DNA of 22,401 bases from 66-474 sp050737995 (GTDB lineage Bacteria > Pseudomonadota > Gammaproteobacteria > Xanthomonadales > Rhodanobacteraceae), in assembly GCA_050737995.1 (NCBI GenBank), contig JBOHYR010000111.1, positions 1 to 22,401 of the forward strand, written 5' to 3'. Numbering within the stretch: position 1 is the first letter of the stretch; each line of letters begins with the position of its first letter. A model generated the notes under the pieces. The model ran no database searches and was not told the DNA's origin. It worked only from the letters and a program-made list of their open reading frames with translations. The position numbers were made by a program, and so were the translations under genes. Positions 1 to 8,147 of the stretch are shown piece after piece.

Positions 1-329
1 CCGAGTCGCGCGGCGAGCCGGCGCAACATGAGCAACATGCCCAGCGCGACGATCAGGGCTTCGACGCGCGCGACCCAGGTGTGCACACCGAGGATTTCCC
101 AGCCGCCCGCGATCAGCCAGAACAGCAGCGGCGACTTGTCGGAATACCACACGCCGTTGACGGTCGGCACCAGCCACTGGCCGGAATTGAACATCTCCCA
201 CGCAGCCGTGAGGTAACGGGTCTCGTCGATCGGGATCGGCGGAAACAGCACCGCCAGCGGCAACAGCAGCACGCACCATAGCGCAAGCCAAGGCAGCGAT
301 GAGCGTGGTAAATGGGCGGGTGTGTTCAT
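1..329 (-). CDS. ArnT/GT39-type membrane glycosyltransferase, N-terminal part (cut by window edge)
   Basis: The gene starts at the ATG complementary to 327-329 and runs off the left edge, leaving 109 complete codons. Residues 12-32 form a hydrophobic first membrane helix. The periplasmic acidic motif IPIDETRY (residues 32-39) follows, then SGQWLVP and NGVWYSDKSPLLFWLIAG (about 49-75). This order matches the N-terminus of the ArnT/PMT family (GT39/GT83), membrane enzymes that move sugars from polyprenyl-phosphate carriers to lipid A or proteins on the periplasmic side. The Asp of DETRY is the likely catalytic acidic residue by family analogy. No good Shine-Dalgarno lies before the ATG. The acceptor cannot be named from this fragment: lipid A aminoarabinose transfer is one option among several. 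Family assignment is confident; specific function is not. Confidence 0.8.
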   Translation of the reverse strand, partial: MNTPAHLPRSSLPWLALWCVLLLPLAVLFPPIPIDETRYLTAAWEMFNSGQWLVPTVNGVWYSDKSPLLFWLIAGGWEILGVHTWVARVEALIVALGMLLMLRRLAARL

Positions 330-386
330 CGCAAAGCAGGACAACGAGGGTCAGGACAGGTTTGGTCGGCAACCATCCTTCTCGAT

Positions 387-407
387 CCCCGTCACGAGCG
401 AACGGGG
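387..407. repeat. Short inverted repeat in the leader of the glycosyltransferase gene
   Basis: CCCCGT (387-392) and ACGGGG (402-407) form a 6-bp inverted repeat with a 9-nt loop. TCTC at 380-383 and GAGA at 408-411 could extend it around a bulge. It lies in the 330-545 gap, between the glycosyltransferase start and the ferritin-like gene. It could be a weak hairpin in the 5' leader or simply chance in GC-rich DNA. No T-run follows on either strand, so it is not a convincing terminator. Confidence 0.3.
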
Positions 408-479
408 GAGAGAATCACTACCTTCCGGAGGAAAACGAGGTACCGCGCGACGGCGGAGATGACATCATTTGCGCTGCAG

Positions 480-516
480 AAAAACGGCCGCGACGCATGG
501 TGTTTGCGCGCGGCCG
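480..516 (-). terminator. Rho-independent terminator of the ferritin-like gene
   Basis: Read on the minus strand, CGGCCGCG (516-509) pairs perfectly with CGCGGCCG (492-485). Three further G-C pairs continue around a bulged A, closing a 9-nt loop. Five T residues (484-480) follow directly. The structure sits about 30 nt after the stop codon of the ferritin-like gene. It is the clearest intrinsic terminator in the window and separates that gene from the downstream glycosyltransferase gene. Confidence 0.87.
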
Positions 517-545
517 ATTATCCCAAATTGGACAGCCTCAAGCGT

Positions 546-1124
546 TCAGCGTTTCGCCGGCCGTTTCTTCGCCGGTTCGCCCTTGTGGCCCAGTTCCGCC
601 AGCATGGTCGAAAGATCCTCGGCGTGTTCCTCCTCCATCGCGAGGATGCTTTCCATCATGCGCCGTGTCGTGGAATCGCCGTCGCCGATGTAGCGGATCA
701 TTTCGCTGTAGCTCTCGATCGCGATGCGTTCCGCGACCAGATCTTCCTTGATCATGTCCACCAGATCGTCGCCCTCGACGTATTCGGAATGGCTGCGAGA
801 CAACAGGCCTTCCGGCGAAAGATTGGGCGTGCCGTCGAGTTGGGTGATGCGCTGCGAAATCTGGTCGGCGTGTCCCTGCTCTTCGTTGGCATGCTGCAGG
901 AATTCATCGGCGATGCTCTTGGCATTGATCCCGGACGCCATGTAGTAGTGGTACTTGTAGCGCAGCACGCAGACGATTTCGGTCGCCAGCGCCTCGTTCA
1001 GCAGCTTCAAGACCGTCTTGCGGTCGGCCTTGTAGCTGTCGGTCACCGCGCCACGGTGGATGTGTTCGCGCGCACGCTTGCGGATGGTCTTGATGTCGGT
1101 CAGGAACGGTTGCTTGGCGGCCAT
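546..1124 (-). CDS. Ferritin-like (bacterioferritin-related) diiron protein
   Basis: This 192-residue helical protein belongs to the ferritin-like superfamily, close to bacterioferritin/Dps-type proteins. Candidate diiron ligands keep family spacing: E49 in ALATEIV, E82 and H85 in NEEQGH, E132 in LVAERIA, and E164 with H167 in MEEEH. The E49-E82 spacing of 33 residues equals that of bacterioferritin E18-E51. The likely role is ferroxidase activity and iron storage or peroxide detoxification in the cytoplasm. A strong AAGGAG six bases before the ATG fixes the start. The C-terminus ends in a basic tail, AKKRPAKR, which standard bacterioferritins lack and which could bind nucleic acid (inference). 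It lies 75 bp downstream of thiC on the same strand and ends at a strong terminator, so readthrough from thiC or its own promoter are both possible. Confidence 0.82.
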   Translation of the reverse strand: MAAKQPFLTDIKTIRKRAREHIHRGAVTDSYKADRKTVLKLLNEALATEIVCVLRYKYHYYMASGINAKSIADEFLQHANEEQGHADQISQRITQLDGTPNLSPEGLLSRSHSEYVEGDDLVDMIKEDLVAERIAIESYSEMIRYIGDGDSTTRRMMESILAMEEEHAEDLSTMLAELGHKGEPAKKRPAKR

Positions 1125-1199
1125 TCGGTTCTCCTTGTCGCGTCGATCACAGGTGTGGTCCGCCCAGTTTACGCGTGCAACGTTGCGGGCGGGTGAACG

Positions 1200-3077
<1,878 letters not shown>

Positions 3078-3102
3078 GGCTTCGTCCTGCTGCATGGATA
3101 CG

Positions 3103-3119
3103 CCGCGCTGGTTGCGCGG
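3103..3119 (-). promoter_or_regulatory. Hairpin in the thiC riboswitch expression platform
   Basis: On the minus strand CCGCGC (3119-3114) pairs with GCGCGG (3108-3103) around a 5-nt loop, between the TPP aptamer and the thiC Shine-Dalgarno. No T-run follows, so it is not an intrinsic terminator. It may help present or hide the ribosome-binding region (GGACG, 3087-3083). Two CGUCC segments complementary to that region lie upstream, at 3134-3130 and 3144-3140. The hairpin is visible; the regulatory role is inferred. Confidence 0.45.
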
Positions 3120-3167
3120 ATGCATGAGCGGACGGCGCCGGACGCACGGAACATGGGACCGTACGGC

Positions 3168-3252
3168 GAAGCTCCCTACACCGGTGCGAACCGGATCAGG
3201 TTCGAAGGGACTTTCTCAGCCGACAACCCGTAACGCTCGGCACCCCCGCTTC
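3168..3252 (-). ncRNA. TPP riboswitch (THI element) controlling thiC
   Basis: On the minus strand this segment shows the conserved THI-box parts in order: GGGGGTGCCGAGCG, then GGCTGAGA, then CCTTCGAACCTGATC, CGGTTCGCACCGG and TGTAGGGA. The closing P1 helix is visible as GAAGC (3252-3248) pairing with GCTTC (3172-3168). The CUGAGA and CCUGAUC segments are the pyrimidine- and pyrophosphate-sensing parts in known TPP aptamers. About 90 nt separate the aptamer from the thiC start. No T-run-backed terminator is seen there, so control of translation initiation is the more likely mode. Confidence 0.95.
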
Positions 3253-3360
3253 AAGCGCCCATTCAAGCACGTTTGCCGCCACGCTGCGAATCGGCGGACC
3301 GCCGCACAAGTGTCGCGAGCGCAACTCGTGCCGTATTCGAAGCGGCTGTTGCGAAAAACC

Positions 3361-3381
3361 TGGCCACGGAGCTTTCGGCCA
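3361..3381 (-). terminator. Weak candidate terminator after the tetR gene
   Basis: On the minus strand TGGCC (3381-3377) and GGCCA (3365-3361) form a 5-bp stem with an 11-nt loop. GG and a run of five T (3358-3354) follow. The structure lies about 55 nt after the tetR stop codon and before the thiC riboswitch. The stem is short and the loop large, so this is a tentative call. Confidence 0.35.
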
Positions 3382-3434
3382 TGGACGGCAGCTCAGGTGG
3401 CTGTGGCCGTCTTGACGCTCGCGCGACAGCAATC

Positions 3435-4070
3435 TCAGCGCGGTGCATAGGCGCGCAGGAACATGTCGACCGTCGCCTCGAGGTGCGCGTTGGCTTCTTC
3501 GTGACTGGGCTGTCCGCAACCGAACAGCATGCGCGCGTGGTGTTCGCCCTTGAGCAGGGCAAAAAACTGGCTGGCTGCCCGCCGCGTGTCGGAGATGTCG
3601 AGCTGGCGGGCCGCAACTTCTTTTTGAAGCATTTCGGCAAGCGTGGCTTGCACCTGCATTGGCCCTGCTTCCCAGAACAATTTGGCGAGTTTGGGCGACT
3701 GCTGAGAACTGGCGACCAGCGTGCGGTGCATGCCCAGCGCGCCGTCGCTCATCATCAGCCCGAAGAACGCGCGAGCAATGCCGAGCAACTGCCCGCGCAC
3801 AGGCGCCGCGACATCGACCTCGAACAGCGTGCGCGGCAGCAGTCCATCGCACTTGCAACGCACCACTTCGACGAACAACGCTTCCTTGCCGCCAAAATGG
3901 CTGTACACGGTCAACTTGGACACGCCGGCTTCGGCCGCGACCGCATCCATGCTGGTTCCCTCGAAACCGTTCTGCGGGAACAGATGGTTGGCCGCTTCCA
4001 GAATCGCGGCGCGCTTTTCCAGATCCTTGGGTCGACCAGGTCCGTTGCAGCGTTCGGGCGTGGCGTTCAT
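3435..4070 (-). CDS. TetR/AcrR-family transcriptional regulator
   Basis: This 211-residue protein has a TetR-type N-terminal DNA-binding domain at about residues 17-63: AAILEAANHLFPQNGFEGTS, then MDAVAAEAGVSKLTVYSHFGGKEALF, with the recognition helix near VSKLTVYSHF. The all-helical C-terminal half resembles the AefR-like TetR_C group (RTLVASSQQSPKLAKLFWEAG). It is divergent from a methyltransferase-tolC pair, a typical setting for a repressor of an efflux component, so control of tolC is a reasonable inference, as is autoregulation. A perfect TATAAT on the minus strand (4117-4112) and a TGTCCG palindrome lie in the shared intergenic region. No ligand can be inferred. The start was chosen because the N-terminus has the usual GRPK leader before the helix-turn-helix. 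Confidence 0.88.
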   Translation of the reverse strand: MNATPERCNGPGRPKDLEKRAAILEAANHLFPQNGFEGTSMDAVAAEAGVSKLTVYSHFGGKEALFVEVVRCKCDGLLPRTLFEVDVAAPVRGQLLGIARAFFGLMMSDGALGMHRTLVASSQQSPKLAKLFWEAGPMQVQATLAEMLQKEVAARQLDISDTRRAASQFFALLKGEHHARMLFGCGQPSHEEANAHLEATVDMFLRAYAPR

Positions 4071-4111
4071 GAGTGGCTGATCGTTTGGAGATTAGTGTGG
4101 AATCCGTGGTT

Positions 4112-4117
4112 ATTATA
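4112..4117 (-). promoter_or_regulatory. Candidate -10 box of the tetR promoter
   Basis: The minus strand reads TATAAT, a perfect sigma70 -10 hexamer, about 40 nt upstream of the tetR ATG in an AT-rich island. The region about 17-18 bp further upstream gives only a weak -35 (TTCAGT). The predicted 5' leader would be about 35 nt. Confidence 0.5.
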
Positions 4118-4182
4118 CGCGCGAGTACATATTTTACTGAACGGGCTCGGAGCAGATTCCGTGTCCGGTGCGTCCGCCACCT

Positions 4183-4194
4183 TGTCCGCGGACA
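4183..4194. promoter_or_regulatory. Perfect 12-bp palindrome TGTCCGCGGACA, candidate TetR operator
   Basis: TGTCCGCGGACA is a perfect palindrome in the gap between the divergent tetR and methyltransferase genes. Half-sites TGTCCG also occur at 4162-4167 and at 4399-4404, the latter just after a candidate -10 box. TetR-family dimers bind palindromes of this size next to their own gene, so it is a candidate operator. The link to this regulator is inference. Confidence 0.4.
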
Positions 4195-4368
4195 CACAGC
4201 ATGCGTACCGCATCGCCGCATGTATTTGATCCTGATTACAAAATTCGTGCTGCTGCACTGGCGTAGAACGTGCATTCAAGAGTTCGCCAGCGCAGATGAC
4301 CGCTGTCACGATGGCGCGGTGACTTCCGGCACTTCGTCGGCGACAAGGCAACCGGCAACCTGATCGCA

Positions 4369-4397
4369 TTGCCGAAGCCGCAACGCCCGCCTAAGCT
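4369..4397 (+). promoter_or_regulatory. Weak sigma70-like promoter before the methyltransferase-tolC pair
   Basis: TTGCCG (4369-4374) and TAAGCT (4392-4397) are separated by exactly 17 bp, about 35 nt before the likely start codon at 4435. The hexamers match consensus at 4 and 3 of 6 positions, so the call is weak. A TGTCCG half-site lies immediately downstream, where a repressor could block initiation. Confidence 0.3.
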
Positions 4398-4434
4398 TTG
4401 TCCGGTTTTCGTCCCAGTTGGAATTGTCACTGAC

Positions 4435-5100
4435 ATGAACATGAATCCTCGTCTCGAAGTGGCTCGCCGCAACATGGTCGAAAACCAGGTGCGTCCTTGG
4501 GAAGTACTCGATGCGCGCGTGCTGGGTGTGCTCGCCGCGCTGCCACGCGAGGCATTTGTCCCGCCAGCCTACGAGGCCTTGGCTTATGCCGATGTCACGC
4601 TGCCGATCGGGTACGGCGAGGTGATGCTGAAGCCGGTCGTGGAAGGTCGCATGCTTCAGGCACTCCTGCCGATCGCGAACGAACGCGTGCTCGAAATCGG
4701 CACCGGCACTGGCTATTTCGCGGCATGCCTCGCGCAGCTCAGTGCACAGGTGACCAGCATCGACTGCCGCGCCGAGTTCGTGGATGCCGCCAGAAAACGG
4801 TTGCAGGCACTAGCCGTAGACAACGTCGAGTGCCTGCACGCGGATGCGTTCAACGGCTTCTCCCCCGGACATCCATTCGATGCAATCGCGGTCACCGGCG
4901 CGGTCGCCGAACTGCCGCCGATTTTCGGCGGCTGGCTGAAACCAGGCGGCCGCCTGTTCGTGGTGCGCGGCGTCGAACCCGCGATGCAGGCGGTTCTGCT
5001 GCAACACGCGGCGGACGGCGGCTGGATCGAAGACCGACTTTTCGAGACCGACGTTCCTTATCTCGCTGGTACCGAACCGTCACCGCAGTTCAAACTGTAA
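4435..5100 (+). CDS. PIMT-family (protein-L-isoaspartate O-methyltransferase-like) SAM methyltransferase
   Basis: The 221-residue product has a class I SAM-binding fold. Motif I VLEIGTGTGYF (residues 85-95) is clear, as is the PIMT-type N-terminus (NMVENQVRPWEVLD, then LPREAFVPPAY). True isoaspartyl methyltransferases carry a TISQP-type active-site loop after PIGxGQ. Here that stretch reads GYGEVMLKPVVEG (59-71), so the canonical Ser/Thr and Gln-Pro are missing. It is therefore a diverged subgroup whose isoaspartate repair activity is doubtful. The frame is open upstream to 4369, but MNMNPRLEVAR at 4435 gives the normal N-terminal length; no strong Shine-Dalgarno helps decide. It lies 26 bp upstream of tolC on the same strand, probably in one transcript. 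It may act on a small molecule or on an envelope protein; the substrate is unknown. Confidence 0.8.
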   Translation: MNMNPRLEVARRNMVENQVRPWEVLDARVLGVLAALPREAFVPPAYEALAYADVTLPIGYGEVMLKPVVEGRMLQALLPIANERVLEIGTGTGYFAACLAQLSAQVTSIDCRAEFVDAARKRLQALAVDNVECLHADAFNGFSPGHPFDAIAVTGAVAELPPIFGGWLKPGGRLFVVRGVEPAMQAVLLQHAADGGWIEDRLFETDVPYLAGTEPSPQFKL

Positions 5101-5126
5101 GCGCAGCCCGCCAAGGATTGTCCAGC

Positions 5127-6560
5127 ATGACCCCACGTTCCTCTTCCCGCCACCGTTTTGCGCCCCGCGCCTGTGCCGTCGCCATCGTGGCGGCACTCGG
5201 CCTCGCCAGCGCGGCGACAGCGCACGCCGAAAACCTGATGGATGCGTATCGGCAGGCCTTGCAATCGGATCCCGTACTGAAGCAGGCGGAGGCCCAACAG
5301 CGCATCGGTCAAGCCGGTGCGGCCATATCGCGCGCGCCGCTATTGCCCCAACTCAACGGCAGCGTCTCCTACAACGGCAACCACGGCACCCAGCGCGACG
5401 CACAAGTGGTCGACATGGGGAACGGCCCCGTGTTCCTGCCCCCGACTACGGGTTCCAGTGGTGGCTTGCGTTCGCGCACTGACTCGATTGGTCTCAACCA
5501 GGTGCTGTTCGACCTCGGCGACTTCGAACAGTGGCGCGCCAGCAAAGCCAACGCCAGATCGACCGAATCGCAGTATGTCGCCGCCCAGCAGGATTTGATG
5601 CTGCGCGTGGCACAAGCCTATTTCACGGTGCTCACCGACGAGGACCAACTGAAATTTGCGCGAACCAACGAGGCGTCGCTGAAAAAGCAGCTCGATCAGG
5701 CCCAGGCCAAATACGACGTCGGCTTTGCCGCCATCACTGACGTTGCCGATGCCAAGGCGCAGTACGACACCGCCGTTGCCGACGTGATTACCGCCAAGAA
5801 TGCTGTATTCAACGACCGCCAGGCGCTCGCGCAGATTACCGGCCAGCCGGCCGGCACGCTGGAAACGCTGACCGACAACCTGCCGATGACCCCGCCTGAC
5901 CCCGACAACACGGAAGATTGGGTCAAGACCGCGCTCGCCAACAATCCGTCCCTGCAAGCGCAGCGTGATCAGCTCGAATCCGCCCAACACAGCGTCACCG
6001 CGGCGCATGCGGCGCACCTCCCGACACTGGGGGCATCGGTCAGTTATTCACGCAATCCTGCGTGGGGGCCTGGCAACATCAGTGCCGCCGGTCTGCCCAG
6101 TGACGTCACGGTGCTCCGCGAGAACACCCGTAATACCGACACTGCGGTGGGGCTGGTGCTGACCGTCCCGCTGTTTCAGGGCGGCGGCATCATTGCGCAA
6201 GAGAAACAAGCGATCGCGCAGCGCGATCAGGCCGACGACCTGCTGGAACAGGATCGCCGCAGCGTCGTCAGCAACACCCGTAACGCCTTCAATGCCATCA
6301 CGGCCGGCATCAGCTCGGTGGACGCGCAGAAGGCGGCGGTCGTTTCGGCCAAGACCGCCCTCGATGCGACCCAGGCCGGTTACCAGATCGGCACCCAGAC
6401 CATCGTCAACCTGCTGATCGCGCAGAGTAACTACTTTTCGGCGCTTAGCGCTTATTCGCAGGCGCGGCATGCGTTGGTGATCAATCAGCTCAACCTCAAA
6501 TATGCAGCCGGCACGTTGTCGGTAAAAGACCTCCAGACGGTCAACACCTTGTTGCAGTGA
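5127..6560 (+). CDS. tolC: TolC-family outer membrane efflux channel
   Basis: The 477-residue product (E. coli TolC precursor is 493) starts with a signal peptide: basic residues to R14, a hydrophobic core 15-31, and probable cleavage after AHA at 34. The mature protein begins ENLMDAYRQALQSDPVLKQAEAQ, the usual start of the first outer-membrane efflux domain. Two repeated helical regions follow (LRVAQAYFTVLTDEDQL, then VSNTRNAFNAITAGISSVDAQK), with the typical end NQLNLKYAAGTLSVKDL. It should form a trimeric outer-membrane and periplasmic channel for drug export and type I secretion. The same frame runs upstream into the methyltransferase gene, but AAGGA with a 9-nt spacer and the signal peptide set the start at 5127. 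No inner-membrane pump or adaptor gene lies nearby, so it probably serves several systems. The divergent tetR may regulate it. Confidence 0.95.
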   Translation: MTPRSSSRHRFAPRACAVAIVAALGLASAATAHAENLMDAYRQALQSDPVLKQAEAQQRIGQAGAAISRAPLLPQLNGSVSYNGNHGTQRDAQVVDMGNGPVFLPPTTGSSGGLRSRTDSIGLNQVLFDLGDFEQWRASKANARSTESQYVAAQQDLMLRVAQAYFTVLTDEDQLKFARTNEASLKKQLDQAQAKYDVGFAAITDVADAKAQYDTAVADVITAKNAVFNDRQALAQITGQPAGTLETLTDNLPMTPPDPDNTEDWVKTALANNPSLQAQRDQLESAQHSVTAAHAAHLPTLGASVSYSRNPAWGPGNISAAGLPSDVTVLRENTRNTDTAVGLVLTVPLFQGGGIIAQEKQAIAQRDQADDLLEQDRRSVVSNTRNAFNAITAGISSVDAQKAAVVSAKTALDATQAGYQIGTQTIVNLLIAQSNYFSALSAYSQARHALVINQLNLKYAAGTLSVKDLQTVNTLLQ

Positions 6561-6589
6561 AGGACCGCCCGGTATGCGCCCGGGTAGAG

Positions 6590-7891
6590 TCAATTCGACA
6601 ATTCCGCGGTTTCGTCACGATAGCGTGCACGCGCGAACACCCTTCCGAGCAACACCATCGTCCGCCGTGCCGCGCCGCGTTCGCGCGCGCGCACCGCGCG
6701 CGCCGCCGCCCCCATTCGTGCGAGTTCGTCCGGGTTGCGCAACAGCTCAAGCACCGTCCCGCCGAGTTCCTTTGACGACGCGATTCGGCGCGCGCCGCCC
6801 GCCTGGATCAAGGTGCGAGTGATCTCCTCGAAGTTGAAGGTATAAGGCCCGACCACCACGGGTTTCGACAGCGCGGCCGGCTCCAGCACGTTGTGGCCGC
6901 CGATTGGCACCAGCGACCCCGCGACAAACGCAAGGTCGGTCGCCGCGAAGTAGCGCATCATTACGCCCATCGCATCGATCACGAGGCACTGCGTTTCCGC
7001 GTTGACATCTCCGGCGTGGTGGGTGGCCACAATGAAGCCAAGATTACGCGCGGCATGCTCGACCACCCGAAAGCGCTCGGGGTGCCGGGCCGCGACCAGC
7101 AACAACGCGTCGGGCACCCGCGCGAGGACGGTTAGATGTGCCTCGAACGCAGCCAGTTCCTCGCCCTCGTGGGTGCTGGCCGCGATCCACACCGGTCGCG
7201 TGTTGCCCCATTTCTCGCGCAAATCCGCCCCGCGTTGCCGCGCTCCCTTGGGGAGGAGCATGTCGTATTTGAGATTGCCGGAAACGTGCACAGTTGCAGG
7301 CTGTGCGCCGAGCGCGCGATAGCGTCGCGCATCGGCATGCGATTGCGCGGCGACCAGCGCCACGTTGCCGAGCGCCTGCCGAACCAGCGCACGGATCGGC
7401 CGGTAACCGCGCAAAGAGCGCTCCGACAACCGCGCGTTCACGACTGCCAATGGAATCCCGCGGCATCCGCATTGATGGAACAGGTTTGGCCATATTTCGG
7501 TTTCCATCACTACCGCCAGTACGGGACGGACGCGGTCGAGGAAGCGCGTCACCGCGCGCGGCAGGTCGTACGGAAGGTAGACGTGAAATACTTCGTCGCC
7601 AAACAACTTGCGGACCCGCTCGGAGCCGGTCGGCGTCACCGTCGTGACGACCATCGGTCGCGGCGCATAGCGCCTGCGCAGCGATTGGATCAACGGAATC
7701 GCCGCGTTGACCTCGCCCACCGACACGGCATGGACCCAGATGCAATCATGCAGGCCGGGATCGGGGAAGCGGCCGAAACGCTCGCGCCAGCGCCGGAAGT
7801 AACCCCGATACCGGAAGCCGCGTGCGAACAGCCGCCAAACGATGACCGGTGTGGCGAGGTACATCGCGACGGTGTACAGAAAACGCAGCAT
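6590..7891 (-). CDS. waaA: 3-deoxy-D-manno-octulosonic acid (Kdo) transferase WaaA
   Basis: WaaA (KdtA, GT30) adds Kdo from CMP-Kdo to lipid A precursors at the cytoplasmic face of the inner membrane. The 433-residue protein has an N-terminal membrane anchor (LYTVAMYLATPVIVWRLF) and the catalytic-base segment WVHAVSVGE. With the start at 7891 the catalytic Glu is residue 60, the same number as in E. coli, which supports this start over longer in-frame ATGs at 7915 and 8143. Other family motifs follow: METEIWPNLF, NARLSERS, GNLKYD, AASTHEGEE, LVAARHPERF, and the CMP-Kdo-binding VAGSLVPIGGHNVLEPAA. It converges with tolC, with 29 bp between the stop codons. A 5-bp CCCGG/CCGGG hairpin without a T-run lies in that gap. 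A TATACT box lies just upstream of the chosen start. Confidence 0.95.
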   Translation of the reverse strand: MLRFLYTVAMYLATPVIVWRLFARGFRYRGYFRRWRERFGRFPDPGLHDCIWVHAVSVGEVNAAIPLIQSLRRRYAPRPMVVTTVTPTGSERVRKLFGDEVFHVYLPYDLPRAVTRFLDRVRPVLAVVMETEIWPNLFHQCGCRGIPLAVVNARLSERSLRGYRPIRALVRQALGNVALVAAQSHADARRYRALGAQPATVHVSGNLKYDMLLPKGARQRGADLREKWGNTRPVWIAASTHEGEELAAFEAHLTVLARVPDALLLVAARHPERFRVVEHAARNLGFIVATHHAGDVNAETQCLVIDAMGVMMRYFAATDLAFVAGSLVPIGGHNVLEPAALSKPVVVGPYTFNFEEITRTLIQAGGARRIASSKELGGTVLELLRNPDELARMGAAARAVRARERGAARRTMVLLGRVFARARYRDETAELSN

Positions 7892-7918
7892 GGGCGGGGT
7901 CGAAGCCGGCAACATGCA

Positions 7919-7924
7919 AGTATA
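7919..7924 (-). promoter_or_regulatory. Candidate -10 box of the waaA promoter
   Basis: The minus strand reads TATACT, a 5/6 match to the -10 consensus, 27 nt before the chosen waaA ATG at 7891. No good -35 is seen 16-18 bp upstream. A start about 7 nt after the box would fall at or just inside the ATG at 7915, leaving a leader of roughly 20-24 nt for the 7891 start. This argues against initiation further upstream. Confidence 0.4.
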
Positions 7925-8147
7925 ACTTTCGTGGCGTCTCTGCCCCTGCATCCGACCCGCGGGTCGCCCGCACGCTCGGACGTGCCTGACCTTGACGATC
8001 TGATCCAGAAGCGTGACCCGGATACAGCGAGGCGCAATCAGGGATATCTTGCCTGAATGCAAACGCCGCAAATCCGCATCCAGCCGCCGCGCGGGGTGTA
8101 ATGAAGCAGCGACCGGTCCGAATTTGCAGCATGCCGCAGTCAAAAAC

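Larger units (their letters stand above)
4071..4434. other. Divergent control region between tetR and the methyltransferase-tolC pair
   Basis: This 364-bp gap has no convincing coding sequence. The part next to tetR (about 4108-4140) is AT-rich against the GC-rich background and holds a perfect minus-strand TATAAT. The middle contains the TGTCCGCGGACA palindrome and a nearby half-site. The side towards the methyltransferase contains a weak sigma70-like promoter and another TGTCCG half-site. Short open frames here lack family resemblance and ribosome-binding sites. Confidence 0.6.

Noticed and set aside
6568..6584. A CCCGG/CCGGG hairpin between the tolC and waaA stop codons as a two-way terminator
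   Set aside because: The stem is only 5 bp and neither strand has a T-run, so it is too weak to list as a terminator.
6680..6710. A GCGCGC-rich inverted stretch near the waaA 3' end
   Set aside because: It lies inside the waaA coding region and is explained by Arg/Ala codons in a GC-rich genome.
7892..8143. An upstream extension of waaA to an ATG at 8143 or 7915
   Set aside because: With the start at 7891 the catalytic Glu is residue 60 as in E. coli. The extension has no homology-like text, and a TATACT box lies at 7919-7924.
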